Positions 23,592 to 36,400 of a stretch of 64,000 nucleotides of DNA are shown piece by piece. The stretch's first letter is position 1. Every line of letters begins with the position of its first letter. The notes below the pieces were generated by a model that searched no databases, was not told where the DNA came from, and was given only the letters and a program-made list of their open reading frames with translations. Position numbers and translations under genes: made by a program. The stretch covers positions 1 through 64,000 of the forward strand of contig SJRY01000002.1 in assembly GCA_011319805.1 (NCBI GenBank). Reading direction: 5' to 3'. The DNA comes from Macrocybe gigantea (Eukaryota; Basidiomycota; Agaricomycetes; Agaricales; Callistosporiaceae).

Positions 23592-25716
23592 GATGCAGCA
23601 GCAGCGACCGCCACCCACGCTCGCCGAACATCTATTCCGCCACCAGTTTGTCACCGGACAGATCAATCCCTGGTACATGTATCCAAATCCGTATTTCAGC
23701 CAGTACGTCGCGCTCGTTGGTAAGCATCCGGAGGGATCTTTTACTAATGGAAATCGTCTGTTGTAGCTCTCCATACTCTCGTCCGCCAGCTCCAGGGCCC
23801 TCGGAGCAGCCTGCTCAGCAAGCGCCCCCACAAACGGCCCAAGTACCCCAGAGTGGCCGGATCAGCGGCAGTATCAACCACCGCCACCCTTTCCTTCCGC
23901 GGCGCCGCCTGGACCTTCGTGGGCATATGCATATCCTACGCCAGCCTGGGCACGGCCTTCCCAAACACAGACTCAGCCCCCACCGCTGCACCGACGACAC
24001 AGCTTCTCTGGAGCGACTGGCCATCGTGCACCAGCATCTGGGACGCCTTATCCAAATCCACAGTACTCTTTCCCGTATGCCAGCGATGCCCGCCCCGGCG
24101 AGCGACCGCTGCCAGGACAGACACCGCACTTTGCTAATCAGCCGCACTGGAGTCATCAAGCCACGCACACACCCTCTTCGCGAACGCCACCCTCATGGGC
24201 ACAGCAACCGTCCGAGTTTCCTCCGCCGCCGGACCACCCTTACTGGGCGACGCCGGCTGCGGCGAGGCGAGGTGCAGCACACCTGAACGGACATGTTGAC
24301 TCCGCGTCTGGAGCGAGTCCCTACAGTGCGAATCCGTGGGCTGATGAGCGTAATGCTTTTGCAGGCATGCCAGATCCGGCCCATGTGTCTCCTTGGCCTG
24401 CAGCGGATGCTCATACACATGGCTATGACCAAGCTGGCGCAGACCCGTGGGGGCACAGACGACGCTACTCCTTCACTGGCGTGCCTGACGCCCCGCAGAC
24501 GCGGACCCGCCGTCCTTCGAGGCAGAGAACTCATCATGTAGGAGACGAGCACGGCACCCCGTATGCCGCGCAAGCGCGAGTTCATCGTTCCTCGAGACAC
24601 CGAACACAAGCACACCATCCTGCGGACGAAAACAGTCAGGCCCACGTATACCATGCACCGCAATGGAACACTCCTGACTGCCAGGATCCTCGGCATTTTG
24701 GACAACCGATACAGAATTACATGGCGCCATTCCATCGGCACGAAGCGTACCATGGTTCGCCTCAGCATGCTGTGCCGCCGCCTCCGCCGCCGCCACCGCC
24801 TGCACCGCCTAATGTCCATTGCGACGGCCTCGGCACTCCGCCTCACCCCACTCCCCAAGTGGTCATACAGCCGAGCCCACTTCCGAACCCGCAATACAAC
24901 ACAGCCCAGTACTTCACCGAGACACCCATGCGCCGGCGCCCACCGTACAATCCGACGATGCACCATGTCAAGCTGCGCAACAAGGCGAGCCGACCGAGCA
25001 CGTTCGCGCTCACGGACGGTTTCGACGGTTCGCCCGGGTTCTTCAACATCGTCCCGCGCCCCAAGAGCTGGCGGCGAGACTTTGTATCGTTCTCAAAGGC
25101 GCAGAAACATCGCGGCAAGGCGGGGTTGGGGTTCGTGGACCAGCTTGGCAAAGTTCGGCAGGCATTCTCGCCCGGGAGGCAGGACAGTCGCAGCAAGAAG
25201 GAGCTCCCGACTGAGCTGTACAAGCTGAACGCGCATCTGGCGTACCGGAGCGACGGCGTGGTGCCCATCTCGTACGACATGCGGACGGAGGCCGAGTTTG
25301 GCGAGATATCTTTCCCGTCCGTCCCTCGGCGGCTGAACCAGCTGGACTTTAAGCAGTTCGCTACGGAACCGCCCACGCACGCGATGGCGCTGTACCACGC
25401 GCGGCTGCCGTGGCATCTGCGGATCTGCTCAAAGCACGAGAACGGGATCACGATCGCGGACGTGCTCATGCAGATCGCGCACTCGCTCATGCGTCCGCTC
25501 AGGAACGAGGACATGTTCAATGACGAGATGGACGCAGAGGCGAGAGAGGAGGTCCTGACGGCGTATCATCGTCGAACGCGGGGGAACGCCATTGCGAGAT
25601 CAAAGGGCCCGGTGAGGATGGATTTCCTTGGGCTGGACGTCGTCTTTACGGGGTTGGCCAAGGGGAAGGATGGGATGTGGGAGATCAAGACGGTCTCTGT
25701 CGTTAACAAAGGTTAA
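23592..25716 (+). CDS. Proline-rich protein with C-terminal DUF6699 domain
   Basis: Hypothetical protein of a family expanded in mushrooms; function unknown. A short first exon (MQQQRPPPTLAEHLF) ends at a GTAAGC donor near 23719. The best acceptor that keeps the long frame is CTGCTCAG near 23822. The next exon encodes about 300 residues rich in Pro, His, Gln and Tyr with a run of nine prolines, predicted disordered. Then comes a globular region: FVSFSKAQKHRGKAGLGFVDQ, then the DUF6699-like core (LNAHLAYRSDGVVPISYDM, HARLPWHLRICSKHENGITIADVLMQI). It ends VSVVNKG at stop 25714. The high G+C makes long antisense frames here, which are shadows. The start and first intron are less sure than the C-terminal 450 codons. 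Confidence 0.7.
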
Positions 25717-26082
25717 TGATTCTCTGTTCATTTGTTCGCGTATTATTATATTTTGTTTTATATAAGTTATTCCTAATGAAATGCGACGTCATCATTCTCC
25801 TGCAAGGAATACATTTGCTCCATTCGTGTGTGTAAAGTACATGACAATTAACCCTCTATAAGCATGCATAATTCATAAAGACCGCAGAACTGTTTGTGTA
25901 TGTACAAAAAAAAGCGAACAGTGGGGCAGTCAAATAAAGAACCAAAGCAAACGGCCGTCCCGGGAAACCAGCAGTTCCGGCAGAGTCGGTCGCCTCGCTT
26001 TCTAGGGCAACGTTCTGACATAAATAAGTTCCTCTAGGAAAGCGGAGCGGGTGGAAGATACGGAAATGAGGATACACCAATA
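25717..26082. other. Convergent intergenic region
   Basis: 3' flanks of the DUF6699 gene (plus) and TPS1 (minus). AT-rich on the left, with no gene. Confidence 0.5.
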
Positions 26083-27913
26083 TTACACGGCGACGGCCGC
26101 AGTGCCGTTTGCCTGAACCGGGGCGGCGGCGGCCTTGAGCTGCTCTTGTTGTTGCTGCTCTTGTTGCGGCTCGATGTCCTTCTCGCCAGGGGTCTGTATC
26201 TTGCCCATCTCGCGGATGAAGCTGGTGCCCCAGAACGCAGCGCTGTACTTGTTGACGTACTTGAACAGCTTGCGATGGTTCTCTGCGCGCGTAGCGGCGT
26301 CCATAGTGACGGCCTCGTGGATCGCGTCGGCGACCTGCTGCGAGTCCCATGGGTTTACTACGATCGAGCCGTTCAGCGACTGCGCGGCGCCCGCGAACTC
26401 GGAGAGGATCATCACGCCCTGTCGGGCTTGCTGGCACGCGATGTACTCATATGACACCTACCCAAAAAGATGTTAGAACGGATTGGACATGAATGGAAAG
26501 GTGAAGCACGCACCAGGTTCATGCCGTCGCGAGTGCTGGACACGAGACAGACATCGCTAACGGCGTAGAGTGCGCAGAGTTCGTCAAAGGGCAAGCTCTT
26601 GTGCATAAAGTGGATGGGCATAAACTCGACGGTGCCAAAGCGGCCATTGATGCGCCCGACGAGCTCGTTGACGGTGGAGCGGAGGTTCTGGTACTCCTCG
26701 ACGTCCTGCCGCGACGGAACGGCGAGTTGGACAAGGACGACCTTTCCGATCCATTCCGGGTGCTGTGTGAGGAAGAGTTCGAGGGCATGCAGCTTCTGCG
26801 GGACACCCTTGATGTAGTCGAGGCGGTCGACGCCGACAATGACCTTGACACCGCCAAAACGCTGCTCAAGCTGCGCGATGCGGTTCTGGACCGATTCTTT
26901 TTTTAGGTTCTGTGGAAAAAAAATCAAGACAATTGCTGAGCGGATGCGTGGGACTTTGGACTCACGTTGATGAAAGAGGAAGGCTCGATGCCGATGGGGA
27001 AGGTGCCGACGTGTGCAAGGCGTCCCTCAAACTCGACACCGTTGGGCATGGTGGGGAGACCGAGAATGCGTGTGCAGGAAGAAAGGAAATGGCGTGCATA
27101 GTCATAAGTATGGAAGCCAATCAAATCACAGTAAAGGACGCCGAGAAGGATCTCGCGGCGGACAGGGAGGATTCTGCAATGACGTCAGCGAGTTCGAGGG
27201 GTGAAATGAGCACAGAGGTACCTGTAGATTTCACTACTGGGGAAGGGCGTGTGGAGGAAAAAGCCAATGCGGATACCAGGGATGCTCGCGGCGTCGGCGT
27301 TGGCGGGGTCGCCCTCGATGCCCTCGGTGATCTTGGTTAGCTCCTGACGCGTAAAGTCATCCGCGTTGGATTGGCCGTCGATGAGGCCGCGAAGGAGCAT
27401 TGGAAGCAGCATGAGATGGTAATCTTGGACCCATACCATCGCGCCCGGTGTGATCTGCTGCCGGACGACTTCCGCGAAGCGCATGTTCGCCTGGCGGTAC
27501 GCGAGCCAGTTCTCCTCGTCAAAATTCATCTCACCCGGGTGGTAGTGGAACAGCGGCCACAGGATTGAATTTGAGAACCCGTTGTAGTGCCGGTCCGCGA
27601 CGTCATCGTCCAGATGCACCGCCTGGCATGAGTACTCTTCCATGAGCCGCTTGTCGACGTACGCGCGGTCCTTAGGGGGTATCGCGAACCCAGGCCATCC
27701 GATCCACGTAAAGTTGAGATACTTCTTGAAGCCAGTTAGGGCAGACACGAGGCCGCCGGACGACATTTTGAAGTGGTACTCCCCGCTGCTGTCCTTCGTG
27801 ATCGTGACCGGGAGCCGGTTCGACACGACGATGAGGTGGCCGTCTCTCCCAAACTCCATGTCGGGATGCGTGCTCTCGAGGGGCGATGCGGGCGAGGGCT
27901 GTTCTGCGCTCAT
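26083..27913 (-). CDS. TPS1: Trehalose-6-phosphate synthase
   Basis: Glycosyltransferase family 20 enzyme making trehalose 6-phosphate from UDP-glucose and glucose 6-phosphate; cytosolic, a stress and carbon-flux enzyme. Starts MSAEQPSPASP at 27913; stop TAA at 26083-26085. Exons give, in order: LIVVSNRLPVT, GGLVSALTG, WIGWPG, SILWPLFHYHPGE, VWVQDYHLMLLP, GFFLHTPFPSSEIYR, DLIGFHTYDYARHF, VGTFPIGIEPSSF, VGVDRLDYIKGVPQKL, LVQLAVPSR, CLVSSTRDGMNLV, SYEYIACQ, ILSEFAGAAQSL and NPWDSQQVADAI. Only the GT20 synthase part is present; there is no trehalose-phosphatase domain, as in yeast Tps1. The C-terminal tail is Gln/Glu/Ala-rich and variable. Intact. Confidence 0.95.
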
Positions 27914-28524
27914 CTCTCGCGGGGATGCCTTGCGGCTTTATATGGATGTGGGGTCGCAGAGGCCTTTATCGCTCAGCTGTGTGCAATAATTCGCTGTCGA
28001 GGTCCGGATTGGGAAGGCAGAGATCATTATCGTGATTCTGACCCGTGTGGAAAGAACAGATGAGGAACGTTCGATACTCACCGAATCCACTTCCGATGTT
28101 TCCCTTCTGTCTGATGGCAGACTTGAGGGCGTTGAATGGTGTCTTGGGATGAAATGCACAGTACAAAGTGGACTCGTAAACAAGAAAAAATTCTATGCAA
28201 ATTCCCTTCTGCTAATAACACCGTTGACCGTTTTTCTTTCGTCATGGCGGGAATAATCATGAGAGCCTCATCGCGTGGCAGCTGGCATACTCCGGGGTTC
28301 CGTCTTTAGCCGACCTTTCTCCGTCTTTCCATCGATCAACACATATGCCACTTCGGGGTCACCCATCGGCGCCACGATGCTCGAGAGCGACTCAGTTGAC
28401 AGGCTAGATCACGCATCACACGATCTGCTCGTCAGCAATATCATGTTGTTCGGGAAATAAAATACATATACGCCACGATGTACTACGAGAAAAGCGGCAT
28501 TGCGGAAGTACTGACCGGCATCTT
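27914..28524. other. Intergenic: TPS1 upstream and RPP0 downstream
   Basis: Both neighbours are on the minus strand, so this contains the TPS1 promoter. Short frames on both strands look non-coding. No specific stress element could be assigned with confidence. Confidence 0.4.
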
Positions 28525-29636
28525 CTAGTCGAAGAGACCGAAGCCCTAGCCGACAAATACGCTTCAGCTACCGTTGTAAACACATGACGAAAACATTGGT
28601 AGGAACTCACCATATCCTCATCAGATTCCTCCTTCTCCTCTTCCTTCTCCTCGGCCTTGGGAGCCTCGGCAGCGGCAGGAGCGGCAGCAACAGGAGCAGC
28701 AGCAGCGAATGCTTCTGGGTTAGCCAGGTATTCCTTGACCTAGAATAGTAGATGTTCAGAAACGTGCACTGGTTGAAAATAGCTTGAGAAAAAATCACCT
28801 TTTCGGCACCTTCAAACGTGTATTCGGTGGCAATGGAGATGGCCAACAGGTTCTTGTACGAGTTGACAAGCGAGTGAGTGACAGAGGCAAGCGTCGGGTA
28901 GTTGAGAGCGAGTGAGATGGCAGCGATCGTCTTGACACCAGCCAAGAATCTGTCAATCAGTTCGGACTCGTCCACATCGAGCACCTCCGGTGAGAACGTG
29001 TTGCCCTGGTCATAAATCTGCACGACCGTCATGCCGTACGTGAACGGTGAGATGTTAAGCATGTTCAGCAACGTCGCTTCAGATGTTCCGACGCGCGTGC
29101 CAGCGGTGACGACTTTGATGTCGGACACGATTTCGATAGTTCCACGCGCGATCTTGGTCGGGATGCCGAGCGCCTGGAAGAAGGACGTCTTACCGGGTTC
29201 CATACCGGTGTTGCCCGCAGGCACGACGACGTCCTTGGGCGCAAACGCACCAGCACGAGCTGGCGCCTTGACCTTGTTCGCGATAATTGTGTCGCGCACT
29301 TCCTTCAAATCGCCCTCCGTGAAAACGAAGCCGATGTTGCCCTTGATGTGCGGGAGCAGGCGCTCGTACTGGGGGTACTCGGCGAGCACGGAGCGGAGCG
29401 CACGGCGGACCATGGTGTTCTTACCCATCAGCACAACACCCTTGCCACGGAGTGCGACACGGATTTGATGCATCTGGTTGGAGCCGACATTGTCGACATT
29501 GACGATGAAGATGGAGGCTGGATGGGCACCGTGTCAGATAATGAAAATTTTGAAAAACGTACGACTGACGGTACTTGTTTAAGAGCTCCTTGAGCTTGAC
29601 AAAGTATTGTTCCTTGTCAGCACGGCTGGCACCCAT
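28525..29636 (-). CDS. RPP0: 60S acidic ribosomal protein P0
   Basis: Stalk base protein of the large ribosomal subunit that anchors P1/P2 and the GTPase centre. Starts [19 protein letters not shown] at 29636. Visible: [86 protein letters not shown], then the Ala-rich flexible hinge and the acidic tail. The universal stalk tail SDEDMGFGLFD is split by an intron of about 70 bp: the exon ends at DEDM and a 21-nt last exon encodes GFGLFD plus stop TAG at 28525-28527. Four exons in all. Intact and typical in length. Confidence 0.95.
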
Positions 29637-30212
29637 TTCTTTTGACTATGAAGTTCCTGTCCGCAATCTGTGAGTATCTAATCCCAACTGTTCCAGGTCG
29701 AACGGACGGACGTAACGGTACGCGGCTATTGGATACAAAAATGTGCCTCCCGATTGACCTCTAGATCACGCAGACTTTGTCAAGATACAATGGTCGAAGT
29801 GCTGCATGTCGAAGGGACAGACCTGACGGTGCCAATGGATTTTTCAAGGCGATATTTTTTCACGGAGTGGTTTCTGTGCAAACGGTAAGATTGCCTTGAT
29901 CTGACTTTGTGTTTTGGCCTGACCGTGGGAATTCGGAATAAGGTTTGCATGGTTAAGGTTTAGATGGCACTTTCCGAAGTTTCACCTCCGTTTCGGCTCC
30001 CGCACTTGCCGATTGCTCTTGCTCTCTGATAAATTTCCTGTCAACCAGGCTTTGTCGTCAGAAGACGGAAACTTGGGTCTGCAGGTGTTCCTTTCTTCCA
30101 TGCCATGGAATGTTGCGATGCTGCCATTTGACCGTCCGACCTCTTCTGGACGGCTGCGGCAAGAGATTCGTCATGTACGTGCTCCTCTCATTCTCATGTC
30201 ACAGTATTGAGG
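29637..30212. other. Divergent promoter region RPP0 / PPR-like gene
   Basis: Shared upstream region of two divergent genes. Short frames (for example 30013-30210) show no similarity. No tRNA or repeat. Confidence 0.45.
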
Positions 30213-33200
30213 ATGTTTGTCCCCAGCCATGCTAGCTCTCGGTTCGTGGTTCAACGAAATACTGTCTCACGTTACTATTCCGCAGGACGTCATGGTATAA
30301 CCCATCCTCCCAAGCTGTATTTCACTACACCCAAGGGTCGCGTTTTGGGTGCGCAATCAGACATTGCGACGGCCTCTGGAGACAAAGATATCACCGTATA
30401 TCCTGTGCGAAATGGAGCCAATTCGAAGCAGTCGCAGGAGTTATCTTTGACCGGACTCTTTCCGCGCCTTCCTAGCGAGCTGACTTTGGATGAATTGGCA
30501 TCATACTATGAGGACTTTAGACAGAGCGCGCTCCTGCGTCTGTTCACGCCAGAACAGCACTCGGAACTCATCAATCTCATCGGTTCGCGTATATTGCTTG
30601 CGAATCCAGATCCTGTCGTCGATGTTTCGACGCCCGGGATGCACGTGTTCAAGGGACGCCGCCCTGGGGAGGACGAAGCCTACGTTTATTACGCCCATTA
30701 TCTACGGGATGCGCGGTATTGGGACCTTATCGTGACGGTCGCCAATGACAAGGCACATGTGGGACATGAGTTGCACGCGGCAGACCGCTTTTGGATCATG
30801 CTTGCCTGTCTTTTGCGCGCAAGAGCCGCAACGCATGTAAATGACGACGGAAAGACATCTGGTCAGTTCAAAATTTGATTTGGTCCTGTGCATCCCATCT
30901 TACAGCTTTCTCTGCAAGTAGATGCATCTAGAATAGATGCTTTGGCGGAAGCTGATGTCCAATTTAGCCATATCTGGAGACAGAGTCCCTATATCGATGT
31001 CGTTGTGTTGTACTTCAAAACTCTATTCGCTAGTACTTCACTGGACGACAACGATGTTGGCCGCATCATCTGCAGATTGTGCGATGTTCTTGGCCACTAT
31101 GCCCGGCCCGATTCACGCCTCGTCAATATGTTTTGGCTAGCACTGTTGCGTTACGGCCATCAGCTGACATCAGAAGTTAAGGGGACAGTAGTTTCCATGG
31201 TCTTCCGGCGCCTTTCCTCGCGGTTACATTCAAGTGACCAAGGGGCTTCTGCTCGTCGTTTTCCGGAGCCGACCAATGTCAATCTTAGTTCGCATCCTGT
31301 TGTGCAGCTAGCTGAAGGTTACAGGAATGCGATCTTGCCATCCCAGGACTCGAAACCCCAGCGCGCCTGGCTCCGGAACTGGGCAATGGCAGAAGCCCGT
31401 CTTCTATTTTCGCCCTCGATACCCTTGGAAACGCGATGGCATGCTGTAAATATTCTCGCGGTATATGCACTGCATCGTCCCTCCATGATGGCGGCAATCC
31501 GGCAGAACATGTCCCAGTCGGAGCTCATCGCCGCAAATTGGCGTGCCGTGCTTGTGTCTGCCATGCTTGAGAAGACGTGGCAAAACTTCCCGACCACGTC
31601 CTTTGGTATGGACATCCGCTTTCAGGGCATCATCTATCCGCTCTGGCGTGCTTGGAGTCAAGCTATGGAGAAGGACTTGCGCAACCGCGATAGGCGGGTT
31701 GCGTCTACGATGATGTCGTCGTTCATCAGAATGGCGAGCGGCTCATACGATGCCGATTTGCTGGAACAATGCCTTCAATTCTGCAAGCGGCATGACTTGT
31801 TCTCTGGTGCCGACCCTACCATGGAGAATTGGGCCAGGCTCCTAATAGCTGACTATATCCAAGCAGCGGTTCGTTGCGACGGTCCTCATTGGGCAGCCAT
31901 TTTGACGTCTTTGGAGCTTAACTCCCGACTCCCCTCGATTGCGACTCTACTTTTGCAGTCGTATATAAAGGACCAGAACTTCCTAACTGCGCTCGGTCTA
32001 TACAAGTTTTGCGCAAAACACGATGTAGAGTTGCCGGTTGCAGCTGTCTATAACTTAGCCATGTCCTTGGTATCCCCGGAGAATTGGGAGATGTCTATGT
32101 CCCTCCTTCATCATTTGCAGTTCTCTCGAGCTCAGTTAGAGCAGTTATTCATCAAGATTATCGGCGTGCTTCAAAAGGAGCAACGTCAGGTCATCTCCGC
32201 GGATGCGCTCGCGGCCATCGAGAGAACCATCACAGTGCTCTATTCGGTCAAGCCACCGCAGCTGCTTCATTCGCCTCTCTTAAGGCATCTCTCCCTGGTG
32301 ATGGTCTCGTCGGGTAGTCCATCACAGGCACTGCATGTTATAGAGACTATCCATCGCCGGGAACCGAAATTCTTCACGACAAGGTTTCTTCTACGCATGA
32401 TGCGCCTTCTCGTGGACAACCTTCAACCTCGCTTGGCGATTCGGTTATTTCGACTCATTCCTCGCAAACCTGCTGGCGCATGGTACGATTTTCGACGCAA
32501 ACTGGTTCTGAGGCTATATAGAACGGATTCAATCGCATACGCACGCTTGCTGGATGGGGACGGAGTGGATGATCGAGGAAGGTCACGACTTTCTATCCGA
32601 GAGTCACTTGTTCGGACCATATCTTCTCATTCGCGGCGGATCTCTGTCAGGAAGATACCTCCGATCTTGTATACCCTTGGCAGCTCCAAAAACGCGCCTG
32701 ATGTCAAGCTGGCTGCCACGTTGCTCGTGCGTGGTAGACGCTTCTACTATGCTAGGAAGGTGTTCGAAAGAGCTGCAGACGCTCTTGAACCAGCCGTCCA
32801 GACAGCTATATGCAACACCATTTTGCATGGCCCCATGTTGCATCGAGGTCTGAGGAGCATGAGGCTGGTTAGACGGATCCTCTATACAAAGAACCTCCTG
32901 GAAGAGAAGTATGGGTTCTCGCCTGACCGGACGACCGTGAACATCGTCCTCAAAGCCATGTTGCGATGGAAGGATATGGTGGACTCTGAGAAAGTCAAGA
33001 TATTATTCGATCACATGGTCCACAGCGGCTATCCCGTCTCGCAGCGGTGGCGACAGCGCAACGGTGTCCCCTTCGGGACCCCGCCTTCCTCGTCCGGGCA
33101 CCACCTCGGCTGGACCTCCTTGCTCCCGTCGATCTCCTTTGAGCGACATGCACGACCGCTGTATAAAATGTTCATCAAGGCCTTCTACTCGCGTGGAGAC

Positions 33201-33320
33201 ATTAGGGCTGCGAAGACGGTTGTCGGAATCTTGAAGGAAGAGGACGTGTTCGCTCTTCGGCAGAAAGAGGATCGTAACAAGGCGAGACGCCTGGGTATCT
33301 ACAAGAAGCGGTCGAGTTGA
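30213..33320 (+). CDS. Large PPR-like, probably mitochondrial protein
   Basis: About 1,010 residues in two exons. The N-terminus after ATG 30213 (MFVPSHASSRFVVQRNTVSRYYSAG) is basic, hydroxylated and lacks acidic residues, as expected of a mitochondrial presequence. The single intron is 30837-30905, phase 0: it leaves ...RARAATH and resumes LSLQVDASRIDAL. This avoids the stop met if the later GT at 30862 is used. The body is almost wholly alpha-helical with degenerate 30-40-residue repeats (for example LLLQSYIKDQNFLTALGLYKFC, and FIKAFYSRGDIRAAKTVVGIL near the end), suggesting a pentatricopeptide-type solenoid. Fungal PPR proteins typically act in mitochondrial RNA processing or translation. 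The PPR assignment is inferred from repeat character, not from a strong consensus hit. It reads tail-to-head into Ca2+-ATPase copy 2. Confidence 0.7.
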
Positions 33321-33447
33321 ACTAATCACTGACGTATGAGTTGATGTACATAGGTTAGTGCATACAAGTACAGTATTTGGTCCGATTTGCACACACTCCA
33401 CACTGCGGGCTAACATCATGCGGTAGTCCAGCTCGTCGTGTTAACAA

Positions 33448-36400
33448 ATGCCCTCGAGTGTAAAACATTCTAATGCCTACATTTCCAGTCCAATAGACAC
33501 GTCGTACTCGTATGAGTCCATCCCCTCATCCATCTCAAGTTCTGGATATTCCGCTGCATCCGTTAGTTCTCGAACGAAACTCAATTGAACTGATCCTGAA
33601 CCACATTGCCAGCTCAGTGACGCTCCCCTCGAGGCGACGTCGAGGCATGTACCAAGGAAATTACCGAAGAGAGCGGAGAGTGATGAATTGGAACGATTTC
33701 AAAGCTGGACGGCCGATGAGCTAGAGTTTCAGCAGGGTTCTAGTATTGGCCTCACCCCGTTCGCCTTTTCGCCTCTTCAGCTAGCTCAGGTTGTTGATCA
33801 CAAAAGCTATGGACGCTTGATTGGTCTCGGTGGCTCGAGCGGTATCCTGGCAGGCTTGGGGACGGACGCCGTGCATGGGCTCTCCAGACAAGCTCTGTCT
33901 GGTGGCGGCGATTCCGGCGGCCAGCCTACCCTGGAGTCAGGCTCTCCATATAACACCAGTTTAGCCCGTCGTCGAGAAGTCTACGGCGCGAATGTCATTC
34001 CGATGAGGAGAAGCAAATCGCTGTTGCAGCTTATGTGGACCGCATTTCAAGACAGAGTCCTTGTGCGGCATTTGAATGTGTCCTTCTTTACATCACTTAA
34101 CGACGCGCTTTGTTTCATCCACTTGCAGGTTCTCCTTATTTTTGCAGCCATCGTCTCCCTGGCTCTCGGTCTTGTTCAGGACTTTCAAACGAGGCGCCAT
34201 GAAGGGGAGCCCCCGGTCCACTGGATAGAGGGGGCGTCCATCATGGTTGCTGTAGCAATCGTCGTGAGTATTGCACCAAGCCAAGTTGATGAATGAATTA
34301 TTAATTACATGTTTTTAGGTCATCATAGGATCCCTCAATGACTGGCAGAAAGAGCGACGGCTGAGAGCTTTGAACAAGAAAAAACAAGAGAGAAACGTCA
34401 AGGTTATCCGTGCCGGAGCGAAGGCGGTCATTGATGTAAAGGTCCGTTGTGTTGGTTTTGTCCACCTACGAATCTGAACTTCTCACAGGACGTTGTCGTT
34501 GGAGACATAGCATTGATGGAGCCAGGAGAAATTATTCCTTGTGATGGCATATTCTTGTCTGGCCATAGCGTTCATTGTGATGAGTCGGGAGCAACGGGTG
34601 AATCGGACGCAATTCGGAAGCTTCCGCTTGAGAAATGTTTAAGGATCTTGCGCCGTGAAGATGATGCGACCGGGGAGGCGGCGCATACAGACTGCTTCGT
34701 TGTTAGCGGTAGCAAGGTGTTGGAAGGCCTTGGTCGGTACGTCGTCATTGCTGTGGGCACAAGGAGCTTCCATGGCCGGGTCATGAGTGGTAAATTAATC
34801 TTCTTCTATGATGAGTTTAATAATGCTGAATCCGCCTTGCAGCCTCGCGGAGGGACACTGAGATCACACCACTTCAAATGAAACTCAATGTTCTGGCCGA
34901 GTTAATAGCGAAAGTCGGTTCGATCACCGGTGCATTACTTTTCGCCGCGCTCTTTATCAGGCTTTGCGCCCAATTTAAAACCGGGAAACCCCCACGGTGA
35001 TCGCTGTTTCATTCGCGAAAGTATAATCTAATCATGCCCTCGTCTGATCAGAACTCCGAATGAATATGGAATGGCATTTGTAGACATTCTTATTATCTCG
35101 ATCACCATCATCGTCGTCGCAGTCCCCGAAGGTATCTTCTGTCCATAATTAATCTAATTCTACAATCGCGCTTTACTCTCTTTCCCAATTACGTTAGGTC
35201 TGCCGCTTGCGGTCACCCTCGCCTTGGCGTTTGCAACGAAGCGAATGACAAAAGAGAATCTGCTTGTGCGCGTTCTTGGCTCCTGCGAGACGATGGCGAA
35301 TGCGTCCGTTGTTTGCACAGACAAGACAGGCACATTGACTCAGAACGACATGGCCGTTGTCGCAGGCTCGATAGGCGTACACGCCAAGTTTGTCCGTCAC
35401 CTTAAGGACAACGTCGAGCGCAGCAACGTGGACGAGAATGAGCGGTTGGGAGATTTTTCTGAGAGTGGGTGCACGGTTAACACTGTGTTAGAGCGCAAGC
35501 GCGGCGATGATTTTTCCATCGACTTGGCAGATCTGAATACGGTGCTGCCGTGTGCATTGCAAAACCTTACCAACGAGGCGATCGTAGTGAACAGCACCGC
35601 TTTCGAGGATGAGGATCCGGAGACAAAGCAGCTGGTGTTCGTGGGAAGCAAGACAGAGACGGCGTTGCTCAAGTTTGCGAAGGAGCTCGGGTGGAACAGC
35701 TTTAGAGAGACTAAGGACGGCGCTGAGGTCATCCAAGTGATCCCTTTTTCGAGCAGACGCAAGGCGATGGGAACGGTGGTCAAGCTGAGGAGTGGCAACG
35801 GTTACAGATTCTACGTGAAAGGAGCCGCAGAAATCCTGTCGAAGAAGTGCAGTCATCATGTGGTTGTCAGACGGCCAGGTTTCAATCCAGAACATCGATT
35901 CGACGACGGTGAGGTGGACGTCAAGGTCATGGGCCTGGATGCACAGGAGAACGTCCATCAAACAATCGATTTCTACGCTAATCAGACGCTCAGGATGATT
36001 GGGCTGTGCTACCGAGACTTTCCATCATGGCCACCAGCGGGCGTGCCATGCGATGCCGAAAAACAGGTCGGTATGAGAGTAATCCTCCCTTACACCACGT
36101 TCCTTAATGCCATATCCTAGGTTCCTTACGAAAATTTGGCGAAGTGCCTGACTCTCATCGCAATCACCGGTCTCGAGGACCCACTTCGCCCTGGCGTCAA
36201 GGAGGCCGTGGCAAAGTGTCAGAAAGCAGGTGTACAGGTCAAAATGTGCACGGGCGACAACGTTCTTACTGCGCGCTCCATCGCCAGTCAGTGCGGCATC
36301 TTTGGCCCTGGTGGAATCGTGATGGAGGGCCCCAAATTTAGAGGACTGTCACAACAAGAGCGGATTGCGATTGTTCCACAGCTCCAAGTCCTTGCACGTT

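Noticed and set aside
24193..24966. Long minus-strand open frame opposite the DUF6699 gene
   Set aside because: Arg/Val/Met-rich shadow of a G+C-rich, proline-rich coding sequence; no domain.
30888..33320. Separate gene starting at 30888
   Set aside because: An intron 30837-30905 joins the preceding presequence-bearing exon in frame; 30888 lies within the intron.
33586..33588. Apparent in-frame TGA near the start of Ca2+-ATPase copy 2
   Set aside because: A well-formed intron, GTTAGT at 33562 to TGCCAG at 33612, phase 0, removes it and joins conserved sequence on both sides.
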